Source of the DNA: DATMER01 sp036266195
GTDB lineage: Bacteria; Acidobacteriota; Thermoanaerobaculia; Multivoradales; UBA5704
Assembly: GCA_036266195.1 (NCBI GenBank)
Contig: DATANP010000242.1
Span: forward strand, 1-10,648
DNA length: 10,648 nucleotides
Direction of reading: 5' to 3'
A program made the translations under genes and the position numbers. The notes beneath the pieces were generated by a model. That model saw only the letters and a list, made by a program, of their open reading frames with translations. It made no database searches and was not told the DNA's origin. Positions 1 to 6,722 of the stretch are shown here, piece by piece (positions within the stretch are counted from its first letter, which is position 1; each line of letters begins with the position of its first letter).

Positions 1-866
1 CCGTCGATCTCGGCGTCACCTTCTTCGACACCGCCGAAGTCTACGGCCCGTTCATCAATGAGAAGCTGGTGGGCAAGGCGCTTTCGTCCGTCCGTGAACG
101 GGTGGTGATCGCCACCAAGTTCGGGTTCAACATCGACGCCGAAGGCAAGCAGCAGCCCGGATTGAACAGCCGGCCCGAGCACATCCGGGAGGTCGCGGAA
201 GCGTCGCTCGAGCGGCTCAACACCGACTTCATCGACCTGTTCTACCAGCACCGCGTCGATCCGAACGTGCCGATCGAAGACGTGGCGGGGACAGTGAAGG
301 AGCTGATCCAAGAAGGCAAGGTCCGGCACTTCGGCCTCTCCGAAGCCAGCGCGCAGACCCTTCGCCGCGCGCACGCCGTCCAGCCCGTCACGGCCCTTCA
401 GAGCGAGTACTCGCTCTGGTGGAGGGAACCCGAAGAGAAGACCTTCCCGACCCTGGAAGAGCTGGGCATCGGCTTCGTCCCCTTCAGTCCGCTGGGCAGG
501 GGGTTCCTCACCGGCAAGATCGACGAGAGCACCACGTTCGACAGCACCGATTTCCGCAGCGGCGTTCCGCGGTTCACGCCGGAGGCCCGGAAGGCGAACC
601 GGGCGCTGGTCGATCTGCTCGCAAGCATCGCGGCGCGCAGGAAAGCGACGCCCGCCCAGATCGCGCTCGCCTGGCTTCTCGCCCAGAAGCCCTGGATCGT
701 GCCGATCCCTGGCACTACGAAGCTCCATCGCCTCCAGGAAAACGTCGCCGCGGCCTCCGTCGAGCTCACCGAGGGCGATCTCCGCGAGATCGAAAGCGCT
801 GCGTCGCAGATCACGGTGCAGGGGGCCCGGTACTCCGAGGGCTCGGAGCGGATGGTCGACCGCTGA
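1..866 (+). CDS. Aldo/keto reductase, 5'-truncated by the window edge
   Basis: This is an NADPH-dependent oxidoreductase of the aldo/keto reductase superfamily, which reduces aldehydes or ketones in the cytoplasm. The reading frame is already open at base 3 and gives 287 visible residues. Family members are about 320-330 residues, so roughly 40-45 N-terminal residues lie outside the window. The catalytic tetrad is visible, counting from the first complete codon: Asp9 (FFDTAEVYG), Tyr14, Lys39 (VIATKFGF) and His83 (FYQHRVD). The C-terminal cofactor-binding signature PIPGTTKLHRLQEN is intact. The sequence style (GKVRHFGLSEAS, QSEYSLWWREPEE) matches the YajO/Tas-like aldo/keto reductases rather than the plant or mammalian types. 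The internal GTG at 69 is not a start, because conserved catalytic residues lie upstream of it. The physiological substrate cannot be told from the sequence. Confidence 0.95.
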   Translation, partial: VDLGVTFFDTAEVYGPFINEKLVGKALSSVRERVVIATKFGFNIDAEGKQQPGLNSRPEHIREVAEASLERLNTDFIDLFYQHRVDPNVPIEDVAGTVKELIQEGKVRHFGLSEASAQTLRRAHAVQPVTALQSEYSLWWREPEEKTFPTLEELGIGFVPFSPLGRGFLTGKIDESTTFDSTDFRSGVPRFTPEARKANRALVDLLASIAARRKATPAQIALAWLLAQKPWIVPIPGTTKLHRLQENVAAASVELTEGDLREIESAASQITVQGARYSEGSERMVDR

Positions 867-888
867 GTTGCCCGTCGCCGTGCACACC

Positions 889-917
889 TTGACTCGGTCC
901 TCGCGGCAGGGTACGCT
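889..917 (+). promoter_or_regulatory. Candidate sigma70-type promoter for the small membrane protein
   Basis: TTGACT at 889-894 and TACGCT at 912-917 are separated by 17 bases, the preferred spacing for a housekeeping promoter. The site lies in the 136-base gap after the aldo/keto reductase and would start transcription near 924, about 80 bases before the next ATG. The match is by eye only. A single such match in GC-rich DNA is suggestive, not proof. Confidence 0.45.
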
Positions 918-988
918 GTTTACGTTCCTATCATTCCGTCGAACCGTAACGAGCAACCGGAAGTCTGTTCATCCGCAACGCGCTTCCT

Positions 989-995
989 GAGGAGG
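989..995 (+). promoter_or_regulatory. Ribosome binding site for the 1003 gene
   Basis: GAGGAGG lies 7 bases before the ATG at 1003. This is a strong Shine-Dalgarno match at ideal spacing, and it fixes the start of the small membrane protein even though that protein has no recognised family. Confidence 0.8.
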
Positions 996-1002
996 CATAG
1001 GC

Positions 1003-1413
1003 ATGAACGCTGGACGCTTCGTTGGAGCTTCGGTCGCGGTCTTCGTCGTTCGTACGCTGCTCAACTACCTGTTCTACGGATATCTGATGCACCCGCGGAT
1101 GGAGGCGATGAGTGCGGCCCATCCCGGGATGTTCCGGGAGGTCGTCCCCGCCTTCATCACGCTCGATCTGCTTGCCGCCCTGCTCATTACCTGGCTGGTG
1201 ATCAAGGCCGGGGCCGCCTTCGGCGGTGGTGTGAAGGGAGGATTGATCCTCGGCATCCTGGTCGCGCTCCTCAGCCCGGTGCTCAGCAACCTCTACTACT
1301 ACTTCAGCACGACGTACTACGCCCAGGACCTTCTGGCGATCGAGTCGATCTACCAGATCATCACCCATGCCGTCCAGGGCGCTCTGGCGGCGATGATCTA
1401 CAAGACGGCGTAG
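1003..1413 (+). CDS. Small four-helix membrane protein, function unknown
   Basis: This 136-residue integral membrane protein is not one I can assign to a family. Four hydrophobic stretches are visible at about residues 5-28, 49-70, 76-101 and 112-133. They are joined by short loops, with one longer polar loop (about 29-48, PRMEAMSAAHPGMFREV). Glycine clusters (FGGGVKGG) lie between helices 2 and 3, and a Tyr-rich stretch (NLYYYFSTTYY) follows helix 3. There is no cleavable signal peptide, so helix 1 probably stays in the inner membrane. The start is supported by a strong ribosome site, and codon use is typical of the neighbourhood. It seems to be transcribed alone: a promoter-like element lies upstream and a 316-base gap follows. 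A transporter-like or stress-related role is possible, but nothing visible decides it. Confidence 0.85.
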   Translation: MNAGRFVGASVAVFVVRTLLNYLFYGYLMHPRMEAMSAAHPGMFREVVPAFITLDLLAALLITWLVIKAGAAFGGGVKGGLILGILVALLSPVLSNLYYYFSTTYYAQDLLAIESIYQIITHAVQGALAAMIYKTA

Positions 1414-1428
1414 GCCGCTGACCGGTCG

Positions 1429-1452
1429 CTGGGCTGTGAAGTACGAGCCCAG
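1429..1452 (+). terminator. Weak hairpin after the small membrane protein
   Basis: CTGGGCT (1429-1435) pairs perfectly with AGCCCAG (1446-1452) around a 10-base loop, beginning 15 bases past the stop of the membrane protein gene. No T-run follows, so it may be a weak terminator, a 3'-end stabiliser or chance. Confidence 0.3.
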
Positions 1453-1716
1453 GCTGACATAGTCGTTGGGATAGATCAGGTTGACCACCGCCTCGAGCGG
1501 ACCGCCGTCCTGGAACGCCACGATGGCGTCGGCGGACTGCGCGTCCTGCAGGGTCATCGTCTCTCCCGCCTGGGTTGCGCTGGGGAGAGGCTGGTCAACA
1601 CGGCTCGCTCGAACTTCGTCTTCCGCTTCATTGTTACAGCCCGCGATACGAGAGGCAGGCGGCGCCCATCGCAGTAAACCGGAGCCGACATTCGGGGTCT
1701 TTGCTGGCAACTGCAC

Positions 1717-1722
1717 AAGGAG
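1717..1722 (+). promoter_or_regulatory. Ribosome binding site that sets the start of the large protein
   Basis: AAGGAG lies 7 bases before ATG 1730. Together with the signal peptide that begins exactly there, it shows that translation starts at 1730 and not at the TTG 249 bases upstream where the frame first opens. Confidence 0.85.
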
Positions 1723-1729
1723 ACTCCGA

Positions 1730-4700
1730 ATGCGTATTGGAATACCACTATTCATCAGAATACCCTTATGCCTCGCGTTGCTGCTGGTGGCCTGGACGGC
1801 GACGGCATCGGCCCAGCAGTCCTGTGGGACGCCGTGCGGCATCGGGTGTCCTTCGACCTGCTACCCGCAGGCCACGGGGCCGAGCTCCAGTTGTGGGTCC
1901 AGCAACCCCGTCCAGACGACCTGCGCCAGGGTCGCCGGCTCCCAGCTCAGCAGTTGCGGAAGACAGTGTCCGGCCGGCTACTACGTGTCGGTATTGCGCG
2001 AGAACCCTGCCTGCCGGGTCGGATACAGCTCGGAACAGGTGGATTGCCGGCAGGTGAGCGGCACTTCCCTTTCCACGTGCGGCCTCTCCTGCCCGACAGG
2101 CTATTACGTGGATGCCTTGAGAGAGGATTCCTCCAACTGCCGGAATGAGTTCCTGAACAACCGCGTGGATTGCCGGCAGGTGAGCGGCAGCTCCCTTTCC
2201 ACCTGCGGCACCTCCTGCCCGGCAGGCTACTACGTGGATTCCTTGAGAGCGGATTCCTCCAACTGCCGGAATGAGTTCCTGAACAACCGCGTGAATTGCC
2301 GGCAGGTGACCGGCGACTTCTTCTCCATGTGCGGCACCTCGTGTCCGACGGGCTACTCGGTGTCGTCCCTGAGATCGGATTCCTCCAACTGCTCGGGTGT
2401 GTTCATGAACAGCCGGGTGGATTGCCAGAAGGTGGGCGGCGCGACCCTCTTGCAATGCGGCACTTCCTGTCCGACGAACTACTACGTGGCGTCCCTGAGA
2501 TCGAATCCCTCCAGTTGTCCGAACGAGTTCCAGAACAATCAGGTGGAGTGCCGGCAGGTGAGCGGAGGGTCCCTCTCCGCGTGCGGCACCGCCTGTCCGG
2601 CGAACTACTACGTAAATGCCCTGAATTCAGACCCCACCAACTGCTCGGGCACCCTGTTCAAGAACAACAAGGTCGATTGCCGGCAGGTGAGCGGCGACCT
2701 CTTCTCCGCGTGCGGCACCACCTGTCCCACGGGCTACTTCGTGTCGGATCTGAATCCGGATCCCACCAACTGCTCGGGCGAATTCAGGAACAACCGGGTG
2801 GAGTGCCGGAAGGTGAGCGGCGGAACCCTTTTCCAGTGCGGCACCTCCTGCCCGGCGAACTACTACGTGGCGTCCCTGAAACCGAATCCTTCCAGTTGTC
2901 CGAACGAGTTCCAGAACAACCAGGTGGAATGCCGGCAGGTGGCCGGCGGGTCCCTCTCCACGTGCGGCCTCTCCTGCCCGGCGGGCTACTACGTCAACGC
3001 CTTGAACGCGGACCCCGTCAACTGCCCGGGCAGCCTGTTCAAGAACAACAAGGTGGATTGCCGGCAGGTGAGCGGCGACTCCCTGTCCACGTGCGGCCTC
3101 ACCTGCCCGGCGGGCTACTACGTGGATGCGTTGGACGCGGACCCTTCCAACTGTCCGAACGAGTTCCTGAACAACCGCGTGAGCTGCCGCAAGGTGAGCG
3201 GCGGGTCCCTGTCCACGTGCGGCCTCGCCTGTCCGACGGGCTACCACGTGGATGCCCTGAGGCCGGATCCCTCCAACTGCCCGAACGAGTTCAAGAACAA
3301 CCGGGTGGATTGTCAACTGACGAACGGTGACTTCTCGCAGTGCGGCACCACCTGCCCGGCGGACTATTACGTGTCGGCCCTGAGACCCGATGCCAGCCGA
3401 TGCTCGAACGAGTTCCAGAACAACCGGGTGAGCTGCGGGAAGGTCAATGGCCCGACCCTGACCGCCTGCGGCTCTTCCTGTCCGACGGGTTACTTCCAGA
3501 CCGGGACCCACTTCGAGCCGGACTGCGGAGGCATCTACAACAACCAGGCGAGCACGTGCCAGTCCACCTCGCCGTCAGGGCCTTCGATCGTGACCCAGCC
3601 GCAATCGGCGACCGTCTGCGCCGGCTCACCCGCCACGCTGACCGTGACGGCCCAGTCCGGCTCCCAGAACCCGCTCTCCTATCAGTGGTTCATCGGGACG
3701 AGCCCCAACCAGACACAACGAATCGAGGGGGCGACGGGAACGTCCCTCCAGGTCAGCCCGGCCAGCACCACCAGCTATTGGGTCCTGGTCAGCAACTCGC
3801 AGGGCCAGGTCGCGAGCGCGACCGCGACCGTCACAGTCAACCAGTTGGTGGCGATCACCGCGCAGCCACAGCCGGCGACGATCGAGGCCGGCCAGACGGC
3901 GACGCTCACGGTCGGCGCAACGGGGACCTCGCCGTCCTACCAGTGGTACGCGGGCCAGACCGGCGATACATCCCATCCGGTCTCGGGAGGCACGGGCTCG
4001 TCGGTCGGCGTGTCGCCGAGGACGAAGACGAGCTATTGGGTGCGGGTCAAGAACGACTGCAACCAGGTCGACAGCGCCGCCGCCGAGGTGACGGTCTTCT
4101 GCAACGGGCCGAGTATCACCCGGCAGCCGCAGCCGGTGAACGTCAAGGCCGGCCAGCCGGCGACGCTCACGGTCGGCGCGACGGGAACCCTGCTGTCCTA
4201 CCAGTGGTATGAGGGCGAGGCCGGCGATACGGCGCGGCCCGTCCAGGGTACCGGTTCGTCGCTCGAGGTGACGGCGGGCTCGACCACGAAATACTGGGTG
4301 CGGGTCTCGAACGGCTGCGGCGATTCCGTCGACAGCAGCGCCGCGACGGTCACCGTCTGCACGCAGCCGGGCATCACCGGGCAGCCGCAGTCGGTGAGCA
4401 TCTCCGCGGGTCAGTCGGCGACGCTCGCGGTCAGCGCGACGGGGGCCCCGCTGTCCTACCAGTGGTATGAAGGCGAGACCGGGGATACGTCGCACCCTGT
4501 CCCGGGGGGGATTGGCGCGTCGCTCCAGGTCTCGCCGGGCTCGACGACGAAGTACTGGGTGCGGATCTCGAACGCCTGCGGCGAAACCGCCGACAGCAGC
4601 GCCGCGACGGTCACCGTCTGTTCTCCGCCCTTCATCCTGGGGACGGACCAGCCGCGATCGGTGAGCATTGCTCTCGGCGAGTCGGCGACGCTCACGGTCA

Positions 4701-6631
4701 CCGCGGGCGGGACCTCGCCGACCTATCAGTGGTACGAGGGCCCGGTCGGCTCGACGTTGAACCCGGTTCCGAACGGCACCGGCCGGTCGGTCGTGGTGAC
4801 GCCGAGCTCGACGACCAGCTACTGGGTGCGGGTCACGAACGACTGCGGCAGCACCGACAGCAACCCTGCGACGGTGACGATCATCTCCTGCGACGATCCC
4901 GGCTCGGAAGGCCTGGCTTGCGGCGGGGACGGCAATCGCACCTGCAGGTCAGGCCAGTGCGTCTGCACGAACTGCGCTTCGGGCGCGTGCTGCGGTGCGA
5001 GCGGGAACACCTACTGCGACGGCCAGACCTATCTCGACCCCAACACCGGCTACACCGGCATCTGCACGTCGAACCTGCCGGCCTGCACCGCCGCCAACGA
5101 TTTCGACGGCACCAACACGGTGTACCACGACGGCGACGTCCTGGGCTGCGTGAAGGCCAACGGCAACCATCAGTGGTATCCGCGCCGGCCCTCGCCGCGC
5201 TGCCAGGAGGTGAGCGCGGTCTGCGGGTTCCTCTGCAGCACGCATTACAACGACGGCAGCGGTTTCATGTGCGACCAGAACGGCGTCTGGAACCAGAGCC
5301 CGCCGCTGCCGTACTGCTATGACGGGACGATTCCGGACGGCTGGTCGTGCGAGCTCCCGCCCGTCTGCGTGGCTCCGCAGGTCCTCACGCAGCCACAATC
5401 GATCACCATCCAGGCGGGGCAGTCGGCCACGCTCTCGACGGCGGCGAGCGGCACCTCTCCCAGCTTCCAGTGGTATCGCGTCGCCAGCGGAGGCGCCAGC
5501 GGCGACACGTCCAACCCCCTGCAGGCTGGCGATTCCATCGTCGTGACGCCGGCCACCACGACGAGCTACTGGGTGCGGGCGTTCAATGCCTGCGGCTCCG
5601 ACGACAGCCAGACCGCCACGGTCACGGTAAGCCCGGTCTGCGTGCCGGTCTCCATCTCCAGCCAGCCGCAGTCCGTCACCATCACGGCCGGGCAGTCGGC
5701 GACGCTCAGCGTCGGCGCCTCCGGGACCTCGCCGCTCTCGTACCAGTGGTACCAGGGTGCGGTGGGCAACACGTCGAACCCCGTCCCGAACGGCACCGGC
5801 GCATCGGTGACGGTCACACCATCCACCACCACCAGCTACTGGGTCCGGATCTCCAACGCCTGCGGCTTCAGGAACAGCGCCGGCGCCACGGTCGCGGTGG
5901 AGGACGTCTGCACTCCGCCGACCATCGAGGCGCAGCCGCAGTCGGCGGCCATCTACGAGGGCGGCGTCGCGGTCCTCTCGGTCGGGGCGAGCGGGACCTC
6001 TCTGTCCTACCAGTGGTACGAGGGCACGGCCTCCGACACCTCCAGCCCGGTGCCTGGCGGGACCGGCGACACCCTGCTGGTGTCTCCGGACTCCACGACC
6101 AGTTACTGGGTGCGGGTCGAGAACGACTGCGGCCTGGACGACAGCAGCACGGCCACGGTCACGGTCAACGGCTGTGGCCCGGACGGAGCCGCTTGCGGCG
6201 GGGACGGTCACCACACCTGCCAGGGTGGCCAGTGCGTCTGCACGGACTGCGGCTCGCCGGTCTGCTGCGGCGCTCCCGGGAACACCTGGTGCGACGGTCA
6301 GCAGATCACCGACCCGAACTACTTCTACACCGCGGCGTGCGCATCCTCGCTCCCTGACTGCGGCCCCGGCAACGATTTCAGCGGGGACGACGAGCTGTAC
6401 CACAATGGGGACGTCTTCGCCTGCGTGAAAGCCAACGGCGAGCACCAGTGGTACCCGCGCCGTCCATCGCCGCTGTGCCAGACGGTGGCCCAGGTGTGTG
6501 ACTACCTCTGCTCCTACAACTACAACGGCGGCATGGGTTTCCAGTGCGAGGACAACGGCTTCTGGAGCCAGAACCCGCCGCTGCCGTACTGCTTCGGCGG
6601 GACGATCCCGGAGTCGTTCCTCTGCCAGTAG
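1730..6631 (+). CDS. Giant secreted modular protein: Cys-rich repeats, Ig-like domains, twin Cys modules
   Basis: This is an exported protein of 1633 residues with no recognised enzymatic domain. Residues 1-28 form a signal peptide ending in TASA, followed by QQ. Residues 65-606 are thirteen four-cysteine repeats of about 42 residues. Residues 620-1052 are five Ig-like domains resembling the CHU_C-associated Ig_7 type (QPQS start, AGQSATLTV, LSYQWYEG, TTSYWVRVSN). Residues 1053-1218 are a Cys-rich module, 1219-1480 three more Ig-like domains, and 1481-1633 a second copy of the Cys-rich module ending at LCQ. No LPXTG, PEP-CTERM, OmpA-like or clear type IX sorting tail is visible, so how it is retained or released is unknown. 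The many cysteines imply folding outside the cytoplasm with disulfides. A cell-surface, adhesive or structural role is inferred from architecture only. A strong hairpin follows the stop, and the gene appears to be its own unit. Confidence 0.93.
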   Translation: MRIGIPLFIRIPLCLALLLVAWTATASAQQSCGTPCGIGCPSTCYPQATGPSSSCGSSNPVQTTCARVAGSQLSSCGRQCPAGYYVSVLRENPACRVGYSSEQVDCRQVSGTSLSTCGLSCPTGYYVDALREDSSNCRNEFLNNRVDCRQVSGSSLSTCGTSCPAGYYVDSLRADSSNCRNEFLNNRVNCRQVTGDFFSMCGTSCPTGYSVSSLRSDSSNCSGVFMNSRVDCQKVGGATLLQCGTSCPTNYYVASLRSNPSSCPNEFQNNQVECRQVSGGSLSACGTACPANYYVNALNSDPTNCSGTLFKNNKVDCRQVSGDLFSACGTTCPTGYFVSDLNPDPTNCSGEFRNNRVECRKVSGGTLFQCGTSCPANYYVASLKPNPSSCPNEFQNNQVECRQVAGGSLSTCGLSCPAGYYVNALNADPVNCPGSLFKNNKVDCRQVSGDSLSTCGLTCPAGYYVDALDADPSNCPNEFLNNRVSCRKVSGGSLSTCGLACPTGYHVDALRPDPSNCPNEFKNNRVDCQLTNGDFSQCGTTCPADYYVSALRPDASRCSNEFQNNRVSCGKVNGPTLTACGSSCPTGYFQTGTHFEPDCGGIYNNQASTCQSTSPSGPSIVTQPQSATVCAGSPATLTVTAQSGSQNPLSYQWFIGTSPNQTQRIEGATGTSLQVSPASTTSYWVLVSNSQGQVASATATVTVNQLVAITAQPQPATIEAGQTATLTVGATGTSPSYQWYAGQTGDTSHPVSGGTGSSVGVSPRTKTSYWVRVKNDCNQVDSAAAEVTVFCNGPSITRQPQPVNVKAGQPATLTVGATGTLLSYQWYEGEAGDTARPVQGTGSSLEVTAGSTTKYWVRVSNGCGDSVDSSAATVTVCTQPGITGQPQSVSISAGQSATLAVSATGAPLSYQWYEGETGDTSHPVPGGIGASLQVSPGSTTKYWVRISNACGETADSSAATVTVCSPPFILGTDQPRSVSIALGESATLTVTAGGTSPTYQWYEGPVGSTLNPVPNGTGRSVVVTPSSTTSYWVRVTNDCGSTDSNPATVTIISCDDPGSEGLACGGDGNRTCRSGQCVCTNCASGACCGASGNTYCDGQTYLDPNTGYTGICTSNLPACTAANDFDGTNTVYHDGDVLGCVKANGNHQWYPRRPSPRCQEVSAVCGFLCSTHYNDGSGFMCDQNGVWNQSPPLPYCYDGTIPDGWSCELPPVCVAPQVLTQPQSITIQAGQSATLSTAASGTSPSFQWYRVASGGASGDTSNPLQAGDSIVVTPATTTSYWVRAFNACGSDDSQTATVTVSPVCVPVSISSQPQSVTITAGQSATLSVGASGTSPLSYQWYQGAVGNTSNPVPNGTGASVTVTPSTTTSYWVRISNACGFRNSAGATVAVEDVCTPPTIEAQPQSAAIYEGGVAVLSVGASGTSLSYQWYEGTASDTSSPVPGGTGDTLLVSPDSTTSYWVRVENDCGLDDSSTATVTVNGCGPDGAACGGDGHHTCQGGQCVCTDCGSPVCCGAPGNTWCDGQQITDPNYFYTAACASSLPDCGPGNDFSGDDELYHNGDVFACVKANGEHQWYPRRPSPLCQTVAQVCDYLCSYNYNGGMGFQCEDNGFWSQNPPLPYCFGGTIPESFLCQ
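1922..3547 (+). repeat. Thirteen tandem four-cysteine repeats (~126 bp / 42 aa)
   Basis: Residues 65-606 of the large protein consist of thirteen head-to-tail units of 39, 42, 42, 42, 42, 43, 42, 42, 43, 42, 42, 41 and 40 residues. The consensus runs VDCRQVSG, then STCGTSCPxGYYV, then ALRxDPSNC, then NEFxNNR, with cysteines near unit positions 3, 14, 18 and 34. The first and last units are the most divergent, as expected for old array edges. Units 2 and 3 (2039-2164 and 2165-2290) are nearly identical at DNA level. The 20-mer ATTGCCGGCAGGTGAGCGGC recurs at the start of several units. I do not recognise the unit as a named domain, although the CPxGYYV piece recalls short disulfide-rich extracellular repeats in general. 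Confidence 0.95.
2417..3178 (+). repeat. Three-unit block duplication inside the Cys-repeat array (2 x 381 bp)
   Basis: Units 5-6-7 (2417-2797) and units 8-9-10 (2798-3178) match each other in order. Units 5 and 8 share NPSSCPNEFQNNQVECRQV, and units 6 and 9 both carry the one-residue-longer LFKNNK ending followed by VDCRQVSGD. Units 7 and 10 complete the block. Both blocks are exactly 127 residues. This is a higher-order repeat: the array grew at least once by copying three units together. Confidence 0.85.
3587..4885 (+). repeat. Five tandem Ig-like domains (first block)
   Basis: Residues 620-1052 hold five domains of 84-88 residues starting at about 620, 708, 796, 882 and 969. Each has a QPQ- or QPR-type opening strand, an AGQxATLTV strand, a YQW core tryptophan (YQWF in the first) and a TTxYWVRVxN strand. 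Domains 2-5 carry a cysteine in the turn after that strand (NDC, NGC, NAC, NDC) and another in the linker about 15-20 residues later. The first domain lacks this pair and is the most divergent. The resemblance to the CHU_C-associated Ig_7 family is from memory of its consensus. Confidence 0.9.
4886..5383 (+). repeat. Cys-rich module, copy A
   Basis: Residues 1053-1218 hold 19 cysteines. Landmarks in order are ACGGDGNRTC, GQCVCTNC, ACCGASGNTYCDGQ, YHDGDVLGCVKANG, HQWYPRRPSPRC, FLCSTHYN, GFMCDQNGVW and SPPLPYC. Eighteen cysteines are shared with copy B at the C-terminus, and HQWYPRRPSP is identical in both. The W-then-PxC endings loosely recall CCP/sushi modules, and the CCG-NTYCDG part recalls small knotted domains, but neither assignment is secure. 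Confidence 0.85.
5384..6169 (+). repeat. Three tandem Ig-like domains (second block)
   Basis: Residues 1219-1480 hold three further domains starting at about 1219, 1309 and 1399, of the same type as the first block (QPQS, AGQSATLS, YQWY or FQWY, TTSYWVR). Domain 6 carries a small insertion (VASGGASGDTSNP) compared with the others. All three have the NACG or NDCG turn cysteine and a linker cysteine. The Ig block and Cys module together look like a unit that was duplicated and then trimmed or extended. Confidence 0.9.
6170..6628 (+). repeat. Cys-rich module, copy B (C-terminal)
   Basis: Residues 1481-1633 form the second copy of the Cys-rich module, with 18 cysteines aligned to copy A. Shared landmarks are ACGGDG, GQCVCT, CCGAPGNTWCDGQ, CVKANGEHQWYPRRPSP, the CxxLC-type pair, FQCEDNGFW and PPLPYC. 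The protein ends four codons past PESF-type residues with LCQ and has no anchor after it, so this module is the free C-terminus of the mature protein. Confidence 0.85.
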
Positions 6632-6655
6632 CCCGGTAGGTCCGATCGGGGAGAG

Positions 6656-6690
6656 CCGGGAGGGGGCTGTCGCCACCAGCCCCCTCCCGG
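6656..6690 (+). terminator. Perfect 14-bp GC hairpin after the large protein
   Basis: CCGGGAGGGGGCTG (6656-6669) pairs perfectly with CAGCCCCCTCCCGG (6677-6690) around a 7-base loop (TCGCCAC), starting 25 bases past the stop of the large gene. No T-run follows, so it is not a textbook intrinsic terminator. It could still end or slow transcription, or protect the 3' end, and it separates the large gene from arfB. Confidence 0.65.
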
Positions 6691-6701
6691 TAGACTGGTG
6701 C

Positions 6702-6715
6702 GGAGGAGGGGAGAG
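6702..6715 (+). promoter_or_regulatory. Purine-rich ribosome site for arfB
   Basis: GGAGGAGGGGAGAG ends 7 bases before ATG 6723. It selects this ATG over the in-frame upstream extension, which overlaps the end of the large protein and lacks any family similarity. Confidence 0.75.
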
Positions 6716-6722
6716 CGCGCAG

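Larger units (their letters stand above)
1414..1729. other. Intergenic stretch before the large secreted protein
   Basis: These 316 bases contain no convincing gene. They hold a weak hairpin (1429-1452) just after the membrane protein. The minus strand has an open frame with protein-like composition starting at ATG 1557-1555. The ribosome site of the next gene is at 1717-1722. The plus frame of the large protein stays open back to a TTG at 1481, but that extension is Ser/Arg/Ala-rich, has no ribosome site and would bury the signal peptide. I found no promoter with good -35 and -10 boxes: TTGACC at 1481 has no -10 partner at 17 bases. Confidence 0.6.

Noticed and set aside
1481..1729. Upstream in-frame extension of the large protein from a TTG
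   Set aside because: It has no ribosome site and low-complexity composition, and it would bury a clear signal peptide that starts at the well-spaced ATG 1730.
2296..3330. Plus-strand open frame within the Cys-repeat region
   Set aside because: Its repeat pattern is simply the frame-shifted reading of the 126-base units and it has no start signal.
1922..3547. CRISPR-like array from the regular repeats
   Set aside because: The period is about 126 bases with no unique spacers, and it codes in frame for a protein repeat.
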